Shown piece by piece: positions 24,601 through 32,345 of a DNA stretch of 64,000 nucleotides (position 1 is its first letter; each line of letters starts with the position of its first letter). The notes beneath the pieces are model-generated. The model was given only the letters and a program-made list of their open reading frames with translations, searched no databases and was not told the DNA's origin. The DNA is from Carposina sasakii (lineage: Eukaryota; Arthropoda; Insecta; Lepidoptera; Carposinidae): assembly GCA_014607495.2 (NCBI GenBank), contig CP053153.1:4340001-4404000 (forward strand). The letters are read 5' to 3'. The position numbers were made by a program, and so were the translations under genes.

Positions 24601-27600
24601 TTCCTGAGATTAGCGCGTTCAAACAAACAAACAAACAAACTCTTCAGCTTTATAATATTACTAGCTGTTGCCCGCGACTTCGTCCGCGTCAACAAACAGA
24701 ATAAAATATTTTAAAGTACTTCTGCGTAAATTATATTTTTTGTTTTATTTTCTTGTGGCAGAAGAACATACTGATTTTCTTCGCAACCCGATCTTGACAA
24801 CGCGACATATAATTGGCCGTGTGAAAAGCAGTCTTGACGTAAGTCAATTCCAACGTGTTTAAACGTTTGCCCCTGTGATTTATTAATTGTTACAGCAAAA
24901 GATAACTTAACAGGGAATTGAATTCTTTTAAAATTGTTGAATAACTTTTCCTAAGACGGTATTTTCATATCTCTCAAAATTTAGCTGGGCTGTTAAGGGT
25001 TCTGCATCAGGTTATCTAGACCTTCAATTTTATTACGTTATTAGAAAGTGCTTATCATGCTGAGCAACTTTTCCTAAGACGGTATTTTCATATCTCTCAA
25101 AGTTTAGCTGGGCTGCTAAGGGTTCTGCATCAGGCAGTCTAGACCTTCAATTTTTTTCTTTCATATCATTTCTACGTCATTTTATTCTTTCATACATATT
25201 TTTTTGGATAACTTGAACCGTTTACGCAGCGCACGCAACGGAAGTCTCCAAAGTTGAATAATTTTCCCCGTTTTTTCCACATTTTCCTCTTATTCTTCGT
25301 CCCTATTGGTCGCACTGTGATGATATATAGCCTAAAGCCTTCCTCGATAAATGGACTATCCAACACAAAAAGAATTTTTTAATTCGACCCAGTAGTTCCG
25401 GAGATTAGCGCGTTCAATCAAACAAACAAACAAACAAACTCTTCAGCTTTATAATATTAGTATAGATATATATTATATATTAGTATAGATTCAAAGGCAT
25501 TTGACTGCATTTCGCACCAAGCTTTGTGGGACGCTTTGTATAGACAAGGGGTCACCAAAAATACATCTCTCTACTGCAAACAATGTATAAAGAAAGCAAA
25601 GGAGTTGTCAAATTGGAAAGAAAAGGTACTCCATTCGAAGTAAAAAGAGGTGTTCGACAAGGGGACCCCATATCTCCCAACCTATTTACAGCTCTACATT
25701 TTTCGCAAACTTGATTGGACAAACTGGAGTGAGCATAAATGGAACGAAGTTGAACCACTTGAGATTCACTGATGACATTGTAATACTCAGTGATATATAA
25801 TGACTTAAACTCCATGTTGCATGGCCTTAATTCAGAAAGCAAAAGGTGCGATTTGCACATGAATGTGAGTAAAACTTTTATAATGACCAATACAGACAAA
25901 ACACCAATCAATATTGATCAACTCACCCTAGACTATATAGAGACATATACTTACTTGGGTCAAAATTTAAGTTTCGAAAGCCAAACAACGCGAGAAGTAG
26001 AACGACGAATTAAAATGGCATGGAGTAAATACTGGGCTCTTAAACACATATTTAAATCCATAATTTCAATAAGATTAAAAAAGAAAGCATTTGATAACAC
26101 CATCTTACCATTACTACTTTATGGCTGCCAGTGTTGAACATTGACAAAGGCACTAATTAAGAAAAATCAAATATTCCAAAGAAAAATGGAAAGAAGTATG
26201 CTAGGCTTGAGACTGATTCAAAAAGTGCGCAATACTGACATTCGACACAAAACTAAGCTAAAAGATGCTGCTGAGCTAGTTTGCAGATACAAATGGTGGG
26301 CTGGTCACGTGGCTCGTGCACCAGATGGAGGCTGGAGTGAACGCTTGCTCCATTGATGGCCTCGAGAGGACAAGCGACCTCGTGGTACGCCCCAGACGCC
26401 GTTGGAGCGACGACATCACAGAACTGGCAGGCAGGACTTTTGGACTAGGTTGGCATGAGATACAGCCGAGTGGCACGCGTTGGAGGAGGCCTTTGCCCAC
26501 TAATTGGTTCTCCATTAGATTTGACATTTTATAAATTTTATTATGTTAATTTATGTGTTTTAATTTGTTTTATTATTATTATTATTATAATTTAAACACC
26601 AACTTTTAAATGCATCCTAAACTTAAGTTATTTCAATTTAATTTTAAGCTTCTAATGTAAAAAACTTGACCACCAGAATAGCTTTTTACACATAAACCTA
26701 AAGTGAATTGAAAAAAGTTGAAACTTCAAATTAACATAAATTTAATTGCCACCTGTCAGAAAAGCTTTTAACATGCTTAAACCTAAATTTTTAGGTTTAA
26801 TTACGTTTAGGAATAAGTTGTGACTGCCAGAATTGACCTTTTTTAGACTAAAATTTTCTGAACAATTATGTCACGAAATGAATAAACACATAAAATATTA
26901 TTTTATGTGCTAATTCTAAAGTAAAAAATTATCATCTTGAGCTGTTTATTAAATTGTAATATAGGATGCCTGTGACTTCATCTGTGTGGACTGCAGAAAA
27001 AACAAAATGTCTAAATTACCCGGGATAAAAAGTAACCTACTGGGTGTAAAAAGACAACTTTGTTTTTTAATACCTTATATTCTTTGTACCATCACGATCA
27101 TTTTTTTCAATGAAAGCACCCCTGGAAAACCACGGGTTTCTAAGATATTGAGGTCCAAAGTTACATGAATATGAGCATTTTAAAAAAATAAATCCATCTG
27201 GAAACAGTTAACAAAATTTTTTTTTAAGACACCATATTAATATTTAAAAATGTTAGTTTTGTAGGTACATTTGTCAATCTAATACATTGCTTGCAATAAA
27301 AAATTTTTTTCTTTTCCCAGGGTTGGTTCCATACAAAAAAATTATCGTTAAGTTACAAAGAATACGAGGTATTAAAATAACAACATTGTCTTTTTACACC
27401 CTGTATGTGTTAATCCAGGGTGAAAGCTCCATAACCCATACCAAATTTTATTAAAATGGCTCCAGCTGATTTTACATGAAAGATTAACAAACATCCATCC
27501 ATCCATACTTACATTATAATATTACTTACTTTATAATATATGTAGGATAAGATAGTGACCTTCGCATGGCTGCAATGCTATACAAATACTATACATAAAC

Positions 27601-28186
27601 CTTCCTCTTAACCGCATCAAAATCCGTTGCATAGTTTAAAAAATCTAAGCATACATAGGAACAGCCAGACAGGGGAAAGCAACTTTATTTTATACATGCT
27701 ATGTTATGATACAGATGTAAGTACTTACTTGTCGTAATTTTGCTGCTTCTTCAGTAACTACTGATAATTTAATTCTGATCTCTTGTAATTCAGACTTTAA
27801 GTCATTGTTTTCATCCCTTAACTCTCTGTTTTCAGCCCTCAACTAAAAATGAACATTATTTATTTTTAACTAATGCAGGAATACAAAGTAGGTAACCAAC
27901 ATTGTTATTTGCAGCTTTCTTGTGAAACACAATTCAGCAGAATTTACATTCATGTAAGTGCAGGCAGGCAGATGAAGAGGCAGGGTGCAGGGAGGCCGTA
28001 TTGGCATGACATAAAAATTGTCTATAATGAATTCTCAGACCTTTTACATAATGTACTGCAGTTACAATATTTTTTTATACTTATTTAGGTAAAATAAATG
28101 GGATTGTGTTTTGGCGCTAAAATACTCACCTGGGTGATGACGTCTGATTCGTTATAGTTTTCCAAATTTTCATATAAACAATCCAT
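13358..28186 (-). CDS. FLASH/CASP8AP2-like protein, complete spliced model (1,292 aa)
   Basis: Seven exons on the minus strand join in frame: 28186-28130, 27842-27729, 19985-19867, 18848-18672, 18129-17653, 16558-15879 and 15612-13358, 3,879 nt in total. All have AG/GT borders and matching phases. The N-terminus is a short acidic LYENLENY motif, then a coiled coil (about residues 20-90) with a [14 protein letters not shown] stretch ending in TNLHKE. This layout matches the N-terminal region of FLASH, the scaffold that binds Lsm11 and recruits the histone pre-mRNA cleavage complex in histone locus bodies. A 7-residue repeat follows, then an Arg/Tyr/His-rich segment and a long Lys/Glu/Ser-rich, mostly disordered tail with an LFGDSNSL motif and a basic C-terminus. 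The SANT-like end of vertebrate FLASH was not recognised. Assignment rests on the N-terminal motif by eye. Confidence 0.7.
15879..16558 (-). CDS. FLASH-like exon 6
   Basis: Acceptor GTTTACAG|AGAGGAG, donor AGAG|GTAGGTA. About 226 codons rich in Arg, Tyr, His, Asp and Ser (for example [16 protein letters not shown]), with a KRAKID-type basic motif that may act as a nuclear localisation signal. Confidence 0.75.
16994..17320. other. GC-rich island in a FLASH-like intron
   Basis: About 300 bp with clearly higher GC and CpG content than the AT-rich flanks, between exons 5 and 6. Short open frames exist on both strands but none has splice-compatible ends or recognisable motifs. It could be an old element fragment or a regulatory sequence. 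Confidence 0.35.
17653..18129 (-). CDS. FLASH-like exon 5, with heptapeptide tandem repeat
   Basis: Acceptor TTTTTTAG|AAAAGAAA, donor TCAAG|GTGAGAA. Encodes a Ser/Thr-rich start, eleven imperfect seven-residue repeats of the form LPxRSDQ (17748-17978), then [11 protein letters not shown]. Confidence 0.8.
17748..17978 (-). repeat. Coding 21-bp minisatellite, 11 units
   Basis: 231 bp made of eleven 21-bp units in frame with exon 5. Unit translation is close to LPVRSDQ, with Arg nearly invariant at position 4. The frame is kept throughout, so the repeats are translated. Confidence 0.85.
18672..18848 (-). CDS. FLASH-like exon 4
   Basis: Acceptor TGTTTTAG|GCTAGATG, donor GCAAG|GTAAGTAA. Encodes [16 protein letters not shown], then a Lys/Ser-rich stretch with SDSDS. 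It continues the coiled-coil region of exon 3. Confidence 0.75.
19614..19757. repeat. Hairpin-forming inverted repeat (MITE-like)
   Basis: A 21-bp perfect inverted repeat (GGCTATCTTTTTTGACAGTTC at 19614-19634 and its complement at 19737-19757) with imperfect pairing continuing inwards. About 144 bp overall, in a FLASH-like intron. Confidence 0.6.
19867..19985 (-). CDS. FLASH-like exon 3 (diagnostic coiled-coil segment)
   Basis: Acceptor ATTTCACAG|GATTTTG, donor AAGGA|GTAAGTA, 119 nt. Encodes [20 protein letters not shown] and TITNLHKE. This matches the vertebrate FLASH pattern in which a similar segment (Leu-rich, K-T-A/S-R/K-x-E, N-L-H) sits near residue 130, and is the main basis for the family call. 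Confidence 0.75.
20192..20415. repeat. Three tandem copies of a ~76-bp unit
   Basis: The unit AACTTGATTCCGGCAGTCAC followed by a CTAAATTTACGT-rich part begins near 20201, 20276 and 20353. A diverged inverted match (GTGACTGCCAGAATTG) stands near 26821, beyond the LINE cluster. Confidence 0.7.
21046..21440 (+). pseudogene. LINE reverse transcriptase C-terminal fragment (RTE-like)
   Basis: Around 21190-21430 the + strand reads [28 protein letters not shown] and [12 protein letters not shown], the conserved C-terminal end of lepidopteran endonuclease-reverse transcriptase LINE proteins. It is 5'-truncated, with frame breaks before 21190. Confidence 0.7.
21759..22253 (+). pseudogene. LINE ORF1-like coiled-coil segment
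   Basis: 164 codons, Lys/Glu-rich, with a coiled coil at the start ([18 protein letters not shown]) and [19 protein letters not shown] near the end. This arrangement precedes the endonuclease in related lepidopteran LINEs. The true N-terminus is missing. Confidence 0.6.
22976..23075 (+). mobile_element. Short interspersed repeat with (TATG)n tail, copy 2, inserted in the LINE
   Basis: GTGGCACCATGTGGTTCTAA through to a TATGTATGTATG tail, breaking the LINE endonuclease frame. Same family as 823-1027 and 48310-48510. Confidence 0.65.
23961..24464 (+). pseudogene. LINE reverse transcriptase, N-terminal half of RT domain
   Basis: Open for 167 codons: [39 protein letters not shown] and FIDY. It stops exactly where the Helitron pair is inserted; the next RT residues (SKAFDC) resume at 25490. 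Confidence 0.75.
24464..24660 (-). mobile_element. Short Helitron unit, downstream member of a tandem pair
   Basis: On the minus strand it ends GACGAAGTCGTGGGCGACCG then CTAG|TA, the Helitron 3' hairpin and CTRR end. Its 5' part (TAATATTATAAAGCTGAAG) directly abuts the 3' end of the next unit. Confidence 0.7.
24661..25490 (-). mobile_element. Helitron with helicase remnant
   Basis: Minus-strand 5' end ATCTATACTAATATTATAAA, a (TTTG)n run, and 3' end GCGGACGAAGTCGCGGGCAA then CAGCTAG. Between 24945 and 24689 the minus strand encodes the last ~80 residues of a Helitron Pif1-like helicase: [29 protein letters not shown] and an AEVL end. Two diverged direct repeats of ~90 bp start near 24945 and 25070. 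It sits in the LINE with ATAGATT-like sequence on both sides. Confidence 0.8.
24689..24945 (-). pseudogene. Helitron helicase C-terminus (Pif1-like), fragment
   Basis: About 85 open codons ending in TAA, with helicase motif V-like SQGQTF and motif VI-like [13 protein letters not shown]. The Rep/HUH nuclease and the rest of the helicase are absent. Confidence 0.8.
26960..27545 (-). mobile_element. Diverged Helitron fragment hosting a mariner-type MITE
   Basis: Contains GTGGACTGCAGAAAAAACAA and GGGATAAAAAGTA, shared with the Helitrons at 33403, 59450 and 63650, then an inserted MITE (27038-27405). The terminal CTAG is degraded. Confidence 0.5.
27038..27405. mobile_element. MITE with TACWGGGTGTAAAAAGACAA termini
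   Basis: The left end TACTGGGTGTAAAAAGACAA and right end TTGTCTTTTTACACCCTGTA are inverted repeats with one mismatch. Flanking TA fits a Tc1/mariner-type insertion. No ORF. Confidence 0.8.
27729..27842 (-). CDS. FLASH-like exon 2 (coiled coil)
   Basis: Acceptor TTTTTAG|TTGAGGG, donor CGACAA|GTAAGTA, 38 codons in phase 0. Encodes [20 protein letters not shown], a clear heptad coiled coil. Confidence 0.75.
28130..28186 (-). CDS. FLASH-like exon 1 (start codon)
   Basis: ATG with A at -3 (GTTATCATGG), 19 codons [19 protein letters not shown], donor CCCAG|GTGAGT. The acidic LYENLE motif is where vertebrate FLASH has its LYEEI Lsm11-binding motif. A weak acceptor (CTACGTTAG) 15-20 bp upstream of the ATG suggests an upstream 5' UTR exon. 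Confidence 0.7.
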
Positions 28187-28309
28187 GATAACAATATACC
28201 TAACGTAGCAAAATTATCTCACTTAAACACCCACACAGCTAGTTTTATTAGAGAGTAAGTATATTCTTTATCAGTTTAAAAAAATGCAAAAGGACAATCA
28301 TACAAGTGA

Positions 28310-29065
28310 TTTTTTTTTTGTTTAGTTTATCCCGAAGGAAAGGCAAGGGGAACTAAGCCCATAAAGCCATTGTCTTAATAAATGATTTATGATGGATGAT
28401 AATGATGATGATGAATGGAAACGTCGGGAAAATCCTCAAGAACAAGTATAAAGTTAGTCAAAATTATTGCAGAAAAAACTTACATGGGCCCATGAAGAGA
28501 TCGTAATCCGGCTAAAGTTTTACTCAGCTTACCTGCGTATAAAACAGCACTAGATTCACATCACAAGTAATCAAAATATAACTTATCTACCAGAAAACAT
28601 CACTTTAAGGACAAATGTAAGCCATTTACAAATATTTTTTTATTTTCACAAGAAATTACACCTGTTCCCTTCCAGCTTTTCCCGCCGAATCTCCATTTTG
28701 ACTTGACGACAAAAAAATTTAAGAAAAAAAAACATATTTTTTTTTGTTATCCCGAAGGAAAGCCAAGGGGAACTAAGCCCATACAGCTTAATCATTGTCT
28801 AGTAAAATGAATTCTGAATTTATGATGGATGATAATGATGATGAATGGAAACGTCGGAAAAATCCTCAAGAACGAGTTTAAAATTTGTAAAAATCAAAAA
28901 TAATTGTAAAAACAACTTACATGAGCCCATGAAGAGATCGTATTCCGACTAAAGTTTTACTCAGCTTACCTGCATATAAAACCATGCAAGCCATTTACCA
29001 ATAAATTTTGATTTTCACAAGAATATTACACCCGCTCCCTTCCAGCTTTTCCCGCCGAATCAAAA
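28310..29065 (-). promoter_or_regulatory. Tandemly duplicated promoter-like block upstream of the FLASH-like gene
   Basis: 28310-28695 and 28735-29065 are diverged copies. Read on the minus strand, each has GCGGGAAAAGCTGGAAGGGA, later a donor-like CAG|GTAAGCTGAG, and a second donor CCCAT|GTAAGTT or CTCAT|GTAAGTT. E2F-consensus TTTCCCGC occurs on the + strand at 28678-28685 and 29048-29055. A more diverged relative continues to about 29400. The role is inferred from position and motifs. Confidence 0.45.
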
Positions 29066-29704
29066 AAAAATTAAAGAGGAGATACCAAATCCCCTTTGAC
29101 TATGAATCTCTTTCTACGCAAATCCCTGTTTTTAAGTATCTATAGACCTATGCAAGGGAAACTGCTATGTCCATACAGCCATAACTTTCATGCTCCGAAG
29201 AAGGAATCATAATCTGACACAAGTTTTATCTCCTACTTGCATCTATAACCACAGGCATGAACTAGAATCCATCATAGTTTACATAATTAAGTTAGTAACT
29301 TTATGATTTCCATCCATTACAAATTCAAAAATCATTCTTCAAAAGACAATGTCTGTAGGAGATAGCTTCCCCTGCCTTTCCTTTAGGATAAACTAAAAAA
29401 AGGATAAGCATGTTCCATGTTGAAGAAACATCGATTCTTAGCCTCGTTGTGGTATCGATTGCATATCAAAATTGTTCGGTTAAAATAAAAAAAATAAACA
29501 TCAATATTTTTCTAAACTAACCTAGATGATGACGGAGACCTACAGAGTGTATTTCGGTTTCATAGACCTTGTAACGTGCTGGTTTCATAAATTTAAAATG
29601 TTAATTTGTGACAAGTTCTTTGTGTTGTGTTAATTTGTCACTTGATCATTATGTTTATTTGAGCCGTTTACAATAAATTAAAACAGTGTTATGAGATTGT
29701 TATA

Positions 29705-30036
29705 ATTATTTACACCAACACGGTCACGGTGGGTGGCAATTTAAACGGAGATTAGCCAACTCCGTGGGAGAAATTATTGTGCACCAACACAAATGCAGTC
29801 TATATTCCTTCACACATACAGTCCGATCTAGCGGAAACCCTACACGACCGGAGAGAGATCAGGTGCAGGTCTAACGGTTTTACGTGATTTTCAAGGCACG
29901 ACAATTTAAGTGACAATTTTATTACATTAAAGTCCTTAGGATGAAATAGATTCAGTGGTACAGGCCCGTGAATGGGATTGAAACTACGCCCGCAGATTGG
30001 AAGGCGTACGACGTAATCATTGGGCTATCACCGCTT
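29705..30036 (-). mobile_element. tRNA-derived SINE, family A, copy 2
   Basis: The minus-strand head AGCGGTGATAGCCCAATGAT and the B-box region match the copy at 7668. The body also aligns (TTGTCACTTAAATTGTCGTG here, TTGTCACTTAGCTCGTGCC there), followed by a GATCTCTCTCCGGTCGTGT-like block. Confidence 0.75.
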
Positions 30037-30039
30037 TAA

Positions 30040-31690
30040 CTAACTGATATAGTAGGTACTTGAAAGGTAGGTAGGTGAAACTATGTGTCAAATATAAAAA
30101 TTATGATTACATACCTACCTACTTTTTTGAGTTTTATTGACATAGAAAGTTAAATTGATGACATTTCAAAAATGATTAAACATCCATTATATATAGCTAA
30201 CCTATGCACAAACACAAGAGTTAAGTGCAATGCTCGGATCTGAAACAATCTGAATGCAGTTCTGGGCCGTAAAGAAGAACGATGAAAATCAACTCATGTA
30301 TGCGAATGTTGAGATGGATGAGAAATAAGGAATAAATATTAAAGTAAATTCGAAAGTTACGTCAATCACACACAAGTAATGAAGTAAACGTTTGTCTTGG
30401 TACGAACATATAAAGTGACGTGATCTAAGGTACTAGACAGCATTTAATTTTGACATGATTGTGGAATACATATAAAGGAAGACATAGACTTAACAAGTGT
30501 TGCATCGACTTTTCTGACTGTAATGGACAGAATATACGTGTACTGGGAGTAAGTAACGGGACGACGGATGAGATGAATGAAAGAAGAGTTCATACTGTGG
30601 TAGCCCCAAATAAATGGGATTAGGGTAGGAAGATGATGATAATATGTGCCTATATCAACGGATTACACCATGTTTATAGACATGGATATGGATGGATATT
30701 TACTACTAACAAAACAACTAAACAAAAAAAAGGATCCATGTGCGTTAACCGAAACAAAAGTTAAATACATACCACACATGCGATAATGTTCCTTATTTCT
30801 CGGTAATAAATCAAAAACAACCACAAACTAAAAATTATTTTTGCAAAAATACACCTTACGTTCCGAGTTCAAGTTGAGAGGTCAGGTCATTTATATTACC
30901 AGTTTAATTTTGTGTCATATAGTAATAGAGATAAGATTTCAAATCGTACACGACGACTCATGTACTATGTATGTATGTATAGTCATATTTCGAGTCCGCT
31001 GTACAAAGTATGTACTGTAAACAAACAACTTGTACCAAGTTGTTAATAAGGTTTTTATAGAAATATTATCCTAATTTTCTTAGACATAAAGAACATAATC
31101 GTGCTACAAAATAAATACTTTCAAGTAGGTATTCCACGGGTTGCCGGGCGCCGATGTCAAGGTACTAAAGTATTTCAGAGAAAAATTGTCCTTATTTCAA
31201 TACTTTTTTACTTTGAAAGTATTTTCTTTCACATAGCGCGATTATACACCTTAATATATATAGCCTAAGGTTTTTTTGGATTCAAACTATCACTACGATA
31301 TTTGCAAGGCAAATACTTTCAAGTCTTCCGCGTATTTCGGCCCGTACCTGGTTTACGTACTTCCAAGTAAAAACCTGGTTTTAAAAGCCAGGTCGCATAA
31401 ATACGCACCATCCTTGTAGTACATATAATCTTAATTTTCTCTGGCCATCCTTTCTTATTTTGTTCAATTTCGAATAACTCAATCGTCTCTTATGATATTA
31501 TCATGCAGCTGATGTATGTTAGCGGAGTAAATATTAATGAACGATATTATTTTTGAATTTGACATCGATATCCCCATGATTATTAAAAACATCGTTATCG
31601 ATGTTAAAACATCGACGATCATTAACATCCCTATTCGGCTTGTTCTCGTTGTCGTTTTGTATGTACCTACCTATGCATACCTACCTTGGT
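30040..31690. other. Intergenic stretch between the FLASH-like gene and Mkp3
   Basis: AT-rich, with no ORF of note and no clear element ends. Short TATG repeats occur near 30968. Contains the distal part of the divergent promoter region. Confidence 0.4.
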
Positions 31691-31981
31691 AAATAATTTT
31701 ATTTTTTACTGCGCCGACTGCCTTCTTCGCGAACGTGAGCACGCGTCTTGCGCATAGATCACGGAGCCACGCTCGTTAGGTCATTCATAATCATTTTAGT
31801 GTAGTGCTGTAGTGTAGTGTTTTATGTGCTCCAATCAACACTTAATTGATATCTGCTTTTATTTGTTAAGCTAGTGAAAACAATGTTAAGGTGTTATATT
31901 CCCTGGGATTTACTCAAATTTGTGCAACAGGCAAGTTAGAACGTGAAGGGTCCGTGTAAACAAGGTACCACACGACTTAAG
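31690..31981 (+). promoter_or_regulatory. Probable Mkp3 promoter/5' UTR
   Basis: Moderately GC-rich, CpG-containing sequence (GCGCCGACTG, CGAACGTGAGCACGCG) just upstream of the first ATG, followed by repeated GTAGTG motifs at 31800-31820. No TATA box is obvious. Inferred from position. Confidence 0.35.
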
Positions 31982-32345
31982 ATGCCTACGGATTCAGAGT
32001 GCGAGTGTGACATGGTTTCGAAAGAGTGGTTGTTGGCCAAACTTCGGTCGGACGAAAGGGACACTATTTTGATAGATTGTAGAGGTTCTAATGACTATTC
32101 AGCGTCACATATACGATCTGCGGTAAACTTTTCTATCCCAAGTATTATGCTGCGCCGTTTAGCTGCAGGGAAAATTGATTTAGCTTCAACAGTGCAGTGT
32201 AAAGAACTAAAGGCGAGAATAGCACACTGTCGCACGCAAGGCTCCTTCGTGTTGTACGGAGATGGAGCTAGAGATCCAGATTCCATTCACGGCATCCTGC
32301 TCAAGCGGCTGAAGCAGGATGGAGTACAGGTGGTTTGTCTTGAAG
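31982..32345 (+). CDS. Mkp3: Mkp3 exon 1
   Basis: ATG to donor TTGAAG|GTATGT, 121 codons plus 1 nt. The open frame extends 13 codons upstream but without an ATG. Confidence 0.85.

Larger units (their letters stand above)
21680..26560 (+). mobile_element. Decayed non-LTR retrotransposon (LINE), interrupted
   Basis: Read along the + strand: a coiled-coil ORF1-like part (21759-22253, [14 protein letters not shown]); APE-type endonuclease pieces (YNVRGL near 22597, GVGFMIKKS near 22770, MGDFNAKIG near 23097); an RT start (23961-24464, [14 protein letters not shown]); the palm after an insertion ([10 protein letters not shown] near 25650, FTDDIVIL near 25770); and the C-terminal [11 protein letters not shown] block (about 26300). 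Frameshifts, stops and insertions at 22976-23075 and 24464-25490 make it dead. The endonuclease and tail resemble RTE-like elements, but the clade is not settled. Confidence 0.8.

Noticed and set aside
31943..31981. Upstream extension of the Mkp3 open frame
   Set aside because: The frame is open but starts with GTG; the first ATG at 31982 has a good context and matches the usual N-terminal length.
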